Below are positions 5,784 to 8,924 of a DNA stretch of 8,924 nucleotides, in pieces. Positions within the stretch are counted from its first letter, which is position 1; every line of letters starts with the position of its first letter. Origin of the DNA: an uncultured Collinsella sp. (GTDB lineage Bacteria; Actinomycetota; Coriobacteriia; Coriobacteriales; Coriobacteriaceae). The notes under the pieces were generated by a model, which saw only the letters and a list, made by a program, of their open reading frames with translations, was not told the origin of the DNA and did not search any database. The stretch is from contig CABUZF010000034.1 of NCBI GenBank assembly GCA_902495985.1, positions 1 to 8,924 on the forward strand. Direction: 5' to 3'. The position numbers and the translations under genes are program-made.

Positions 5784-6500
5784 ATGGCAGACGCAGAGAG
5801 CAACCTCGTTCCCTCCGAAGCAGCCGACCAGGTCGAGGTCGCGCTCGAGGAGCAGGCCGCAGCCGATGACGGCATCCTGTACCTCAACGAGTACCAGTAC
5901 GAAAACGACCTGGTCACCGACTTCGCCCGCCTGGTCGCCTCGCCCAGGCGTCGCGGCTCGCTGTATGTCGCCGCGGCAATTGCCGCGCTCATCGGCATCG
6001 GCATGCTGGTGGCCGGCGGCAACTGGATCAAGTTTGGCGTCGTGTTGATCGTGTTCGGCGCCTTTTTGGCCTGGTGGAGCAAAAACCTGCACCACACCCT
6101 CGCCCGCGACTTTATCGACGCCGTCGAGGCCGACGAGTCCATGGGTGGCCGCTATCGCCGCGTCGCCGCCAACGAGGACGGCCTGATGGTTTGGGGCAAG
6201 AGCGGCAAGTCGCAGTTTTTCCCGTTTGAGAAGCTCGACCACGTGCTCGACGGCGAGCGCATCTTTGTGGCCATGTTCGCCGACCAGGGCGTGACGATCC
6301 CTAAGGAAACCTTTATTCGCGGCGATGCCGAGCAGTTTGGCACCTTCCTTAAGGCGCGCATCAACAAAAAACTCCGCATCGAGACCAAACGCAAGAAGAT
6401 GAAGGCTGAAAAGGCCGCCGCCGAGGCCAAGCAGGGCGACAAGCCCCAGGAGACCAAGGGCAAGCAGCGCAAGCAGAAGAAGAACAAGAAGAAGCGCTAA
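5784..6500 (+). CDS. YcxB-like two-helix membrane protein with basic tail
   Basis: The product is 238 residues. An acidic N-terminal region (1-50) is followed by two transmembrane helices at about 58-77 and 81-98 that form a hairpin. A cytosolic domain at about 133-192 matches the pattern of YcxB-like C-terminal domains, with an aromatic stretch FFPFEKLDHVLDGERIFV and then IPKETF and FGTFLK. The last 40 or so residues are strongly Lys/Arg-rich (including QRKQKKNKKKR) and may bind nucleic acid or acidic lipid. The function of YcxB proteins is not known. The start at 5784 has GGAG 10 bases upstream, a rather wide spacing. The gene is divergent from dnaX and stands alone; no clear terminator follows before the kinase promoter at 6556. 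Confidence 0.85.
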   Translation: MADAESNLVPSEAADQVEVALEEQAAADDGILYLNEYQYENDLVTDFARLVASPRRRGSLYVAAAIAALIGIGMLVAGGNWIKFGVVLIVFGAFLAWWSKNLHHTLARDFIDAVEADESMGGRYRRVAANEDGLMVWGKSGKSQFFPFEKLDHVLDGERIFVAMFADQGVTIPKETFIRGDAEQFGTFLKARINKKLRIETKRKKMKAEKAAAEAKQGDKPQETKGKQRKQKKNKKKR

Positions 6501-6555
6501 GGCCAAGACAGACAGGCAGCCTCGCATCCCGTTATCCTCGCCATCCGCCCGAGCG

Positions 6556-6564
6556 TGCTACACT
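6556..6564 (+). promoter_or_regulatory. Candidate extended -10 promoter for kinase-fhaA operon
   Basis: TGCTACACT fits TGn plus a TANNNT -10 hexamer. There is no -35 at normal spacing. Transcription would begin near 6571, about 75 bases before the kinase ATG. It matches the TGnTACACT element before the left-hand kinase operon at 1222-1230. Confidence 0.4.
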
Positions 6565-6644
6565 AGCAGCATCTATGCCACCGCGAATGGCTCGGCCCCG
6601 CGCCCGCCGCTCGCAAACGAACTTTAAACGCACGAGGGTTGGCC

Positions 6645-8498
6645 ATGCCGCTTTTCCCGCAACATACCGCCCGGTTCTCGCCGGACGTTCCTTTGGAGGG
6701 CACCAGCTCTCGCGAGCTGCTCAAGCGGTACCAGCCGCTCGAGACACTTGCGACCGGCGGTTTTGGCTCCATCGAGATCTGCCGCGACACGCACCTGCGC
6801 CGCCGCGTCGCCATTAAGCGCATCCCCCTTATCAACGGTGCCGGCATGCCCGCCAGCGACATCATGGATGTCCTGCGCGAGGCGCACACCGCCGCCATGC
6901 TTCAACATCCCAATATCGTGCAGGTCATCGACTTTACGCACGACACAGCCTATGCCTACCTGGTTATGGAATATGTCGATGGCATGTCGCTGGCCGAGTT
7001 TTTGCACCGCGTGGACGGCCACTCACTTACCTTTGACGAGGCCGCGGCCATTGCCGATGCCCTGGGCCAGGCGCTCACCTTCGCCCATAGTAATGGCGTA
7101 CTCCACCTGGACATTAAGCCCGCCAACGTGCTCATCGACCACTCGGGCAATGTAAAGCTCACCGACTTTGGCATGGCGCGGCTGTCGTCCGCCGGTGGCT
7201 TTGGCGGCTCGCGCGGCGGCACCATCGGCTACATGCCGCCCGAGCAGCTCGATATCGAGACCGGCACGGTCGACGAGCGCGCCGATGTCTTTGCCCTCGC
7301 CTGTGTGATCTACGAGGGCCTGTGCGGCAGCGCTCCCTTTATGGCGGCCACGCCCGCCGACTCGCTCGACCGCATCATCGGCGGCGCCACCTATCCCAGC
7401 GAGCTGATACCACACTTTCCCCCGGGAGCCGAGAGCGCGCTCATGAGCGCGCTCTCCCCCATGCCGCAGGACCGCCCCAACAGCATCGAGGCATTTTGCG
7501 ACCAGCTCCTTGCCGGTCTGGGCAGCGTGCGCGAAGGCCGTCGCAGCCTGGAGCAAATGGTTGGCGAGCTTTCGGATGACGAGCAGGAGCTCGACGGTAT
7601 CGAGCCGTCGCACTACGAGGACGACGCCATCGAGGTCGACCCCGCACTTGGCTGGGCGGGCACGCGCTGGAGCCATGCGCGCGACTACACCATGCGCGCT
7701 ATCTCGGCGCTAACGTGCGGCACCTTTAGCTTTTTGCTGATGCAAACGGCCGGGGTCGCGGCGCTTCCCGGCCTGGTCATTGCGGCTATCGCAATCGGAG
7801 CGGCGGCTGGCCTGGCCCCCCAGATTGGCTCGGCCATCTCGGCTGTGGGCTTTTTGGTGCTCATGGCCAACGCCACCATGCAGGCGCAGAGCATCCTGTC
7901 GATGTTGCCCGTCGCGGTGATCTTTGCCGCCGCCATGTCCGGTTGGTGGATCGCCTGGGGTCGCACCGAGGCTGCCGCGAGCGCCGCACTCACCTGTGCA
8001 CTCGCGCTTGGCTGTCTGACCGGCAATACCTTCCTGGCAGCTGGGGTCGCCGCCGGCGTCGCGTCATTTTGGCTCGGCCCGGCAAGCGCCGCCGCGGCAA
8101 CGGGCATGGGCGCGCTTTTTGCCCGCCTGGCGACAGTCGCGCTTTTAGCCGGAGGCGTGCTGGGGCTCGGTAACGTTGCCGCAGCGCTGGGAGACCCGCT
8201 CCTTTGGGCTGCCTTTGGGCTGGCCGCGGCAACTGCCGCAGCGTCATCCGCGCTGCTCAATGCCCATGCCAAGCGTGCCAATCAGGGCTCAAACCTTGCC
8301 GCAATCGCCGCCATCGCTGTCACCGGCATCGGCTGCGCAGCGGCGTCCTGTCTTGCACACCATATGGAAATTGCCAGCCTTGCAGCCGCGGTCATCGCCA
8401 AGGCGGCGATTGCGGGAATCCTATCCTCTATAATCGTTGGGATATGCCTATATTTGCTCGGATACCAAAGAACCTATACGGAGAGTGATCTTTCGTGA
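6645..8498 (+). CDS. Ser/Thr protein kinase with polytopic membrane domain
   Basis: The product is 617 residues. The Hanks-type kinase domain at about 29-290 has glycine loop ATGGFGSI (36-43), VAIK with K58, helix-C E79, catalytic loop HLDIKPAN with D156, K158 and N161, DFG at 174-176, GTIGYMPPEQ at 192-201, and the late arginine in QDRP. All catalytic residues are present, but the residue before the catalytic Asp is Leu instead of Arg, so this is a non-RD kinase. An acidic linker follows at about 300-345, then roughly ten hydrophobic segments from 352 to 606, with no PASTA repeats. The kinase should be cytosolic and tethered by the membrane bundle. The ATG at 6645 has GAGGG 6 bases upstream and is preferred over the TTG at 6639, which is too close to it. 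The stop overlaps the next start (GTGA), so it is coupled to the FhaA-like protein, its likely partner or substrate. Confidence 0.92.
   Translation: MPLFPQHTARFSPDVPLEGTSSRELLKRYQPLETLATGGFGSIEICRDTHLRRRVAIKRIPLINGAGMPASDIMDVLREAHTAAMLQHPNIVQVIDFTHDTAYAYLVMEYVDGMSLAEFLHRVDGHSLTFDEAAAIADALGQALTFAHSNGVLHLDIKPANVLIDHSGNVKLTDFGMARLSSAGGFGGSRGGTIGYMPPEQLDIETGTVDERADVFALACVIYEGLCGSAPFMAATPADSLDRIIGGATYPSELIPHFPPGAESALMSALSPMPQDRPNSIEAFCDQLLAGLGSVREGRRSLEQMVGELSDDEQELDGIEPSHYEDDAIEVDPALGWAGTRWSHARDYTMRAISALTCGTFSFLLMQTAGVAALPGLVIAAIAIGAAAGLAPQIGSAISAVGFLVLMANATMQAQSILSMLPVAVIFAAAMSGWWIAWGRTEAAASAALTCALALGCLTGNTFLAAGVAAGVASFWLGPASAAAATGMGALFARLATVALLAGGVLGLGNVAAALGDPLLWAAFGLAAATAAASSALLNAHAKRANQGSNLAAIAAIAVTGIGCAAASCLAHHMEIASLAAAVIAKAAIAGILSSIIVGICLYLLGYQRTYTESDLS
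7431..7456. repeat. 26-base perfect palindrome inside the kinase gene
   Basis: The sequence from 7431 to 7456 equals its own inverse complement, centred on the TCATGA at 7441-7446. It encodes ESALMSALS in the C-lobe. It arises from a direct repeat of AGCGCGCTC, which is itself nearly palindromic, so protein-level repetition may explain it. Confidence 0.85.
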
Positions 8499-8924
8499 AC
8501 TTCCTGAACATCTTCGAGGACCACGTGGCCGGCATCTTCGGTGCCACCCGTGCCCCGTTCTCCTTTAAGAAGCTTGCCAAGCAGGCCGCTCGCGACATGG
8601 AGGATCAGACTCTGGTGATCAACGGCGTCAACACGGCGCCGGCACTCTATACCATCCTTATCGCCGCCGACGACGATCCCATGCTCGCCCCGTTCTACCC
8701 CGAGCTTTCGCGCGAGGTCCGCGAGTTTGTGAAGGCGCAGGCCGAAAAGCGCCGCTATGTCTTTGTCGGCGAGCCCCTCGTGCGCTTTATGATCGATCCG
8801 CAGCTGCGCGCCGGCAAGTTCTCGGTCTTTGCCGAGAACGTCGATGCCCCCACGCTCGGCCGCCTGTACGAAGAAGAGCGCGCCTATCAAAACGGCCTGG
8901 GCCAGAACAACTCCGCGGCAAGCC
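8495..8924 (+). CDS. fhaA: FhaA-like protein, DUF3662 N-terminal domain (cut by window edge)
   Basis: The first 143 residues are visible. They match the FhaA N-terminal domain (DUF3662): a start like MNFLNIFEDHVAGIFG, then PFSFKKLAKQAARDMEDQ at about 21-38, APALYTILIAADD at about 48-60, and YVFVGEPLVRFMIDPQLRAGKFSVFAEN at about 86-113 (given here by position and key residues G, D and G). In actinobacteria such proteins carry a C-terminal FHA domain that binds phosphothreonine and link Ser/Thr kinases to cell-wall synthesis; that part lies beyond the window. The start is GTG at 8495, overlapping the kinase stop by 4 bases, with GGAGAG 9 bases upstream. The frame is open to the window edge. Downstream one would expect further FHA, phosphatase, FtsW/RodA or PBP genes (inference from other actinobacteria). 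Confidence 0.88.
   Translation, partial: MNFLNIFEDHVAGIFGATRAPFSFKKLAKQAARDMEDQTLVINGVNTAPALYTILIAADDDPMLAPFYPELSREVREFVKAQAEKRRYVFVGEPLVRFMIDPQLRAGKFSVFAENVDAPTLGRLYEEERAYQNGLGQNNSAAS

Noticed and set aside
5669..6142. In-frame N-terminal extension of dnaX up to 6142
   Set aside because: It is antisense to the YcxB-like gene, while the DnaX family start MESLYRKYRP with a good Shine-Dalgarno is at 5668.
5736..6527. 263-residue minus-strand open frame with a Leu-rich hydrophobic start
   Set aside because: The Leu-rich stretch is the antisense reading of the Lys-rich tail of the YcxB-like protein; no independent evidence for a gene.
6639..6644. TTG start of the right kinase at 6639
   Set aside because: The GAGGG element is only one base away from the TTG but 6 bases from the ATG at 6645.

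Overview
The window is GC-rich actinobacterial chromosome. The gene types suggest a member of the Coriobacteriia, with Collinsella-like gut species the best guess. The reasons are a very long Pro/Ala-rich DnaX, an FhaA-type protein coupled to a Ser/Thr kinase, and weak -35 but good -10 promoter elements. The genus is inferred from style, not from a database match.

Left part, 1-1404, minus strand. A secreted or membrane-anchored protein with a Gly/Ser linker (254-1159) overlaps by 4 bases (ATGA) the start of a Ser/Thr protein kinase that runs off the left edge (1-257). The leader of this pair holds an extended -10 element, then a terminator-like hairpin whose U-tract touches the Shine-Dalgarno sequence. 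Between this pair and recR lie three further inverted repeats.

Middle part, 1405-5668. dnaX (3170-5668), ybaB/ebfC (2015-2335) and recR (1405-2001) are all on the minus strand, as in the common dnaX-ybaB-recR replication/repair cluster. Here the cluster is split by about 830 bases carrying an opposite-strand gene for a small one-helix membrane protein (2675-3148). Upstream of that gene is an unusual control region: three copies of a 9-base half-site, and two inverted repeats whose arms cross each other.

Right part, 5669-8924, plus strand. A YcxB-like two-helix membrane protein (5784-6500) is divergent from dnaX. It is followed by a Ser/Thr kinase (6645-8498) with a cytosolic catalytic domain and about ten hydrophobic segments instead of the usual PASTA sensor. 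The kinase overlaps (GTGA) the start of an FhaA-like protein with the DUF3662 domain (8495 to the edge). In actinobacteria FhaA-type proteins are phospho-dependent adaptors working with Ser/Thr kinases in cell-wall growth control, so the pair probably forms a signalling unit whose remaining genes lie beyond the right edge.

No tRNA, rRNA, SRP RNA, CRISPR array, transposase or phage gene was found. The most unusual items are the kinase-associated membrane modules, the hairpin-to-RBS leader, and the interrupted dnaX-recR cluster with its control region.
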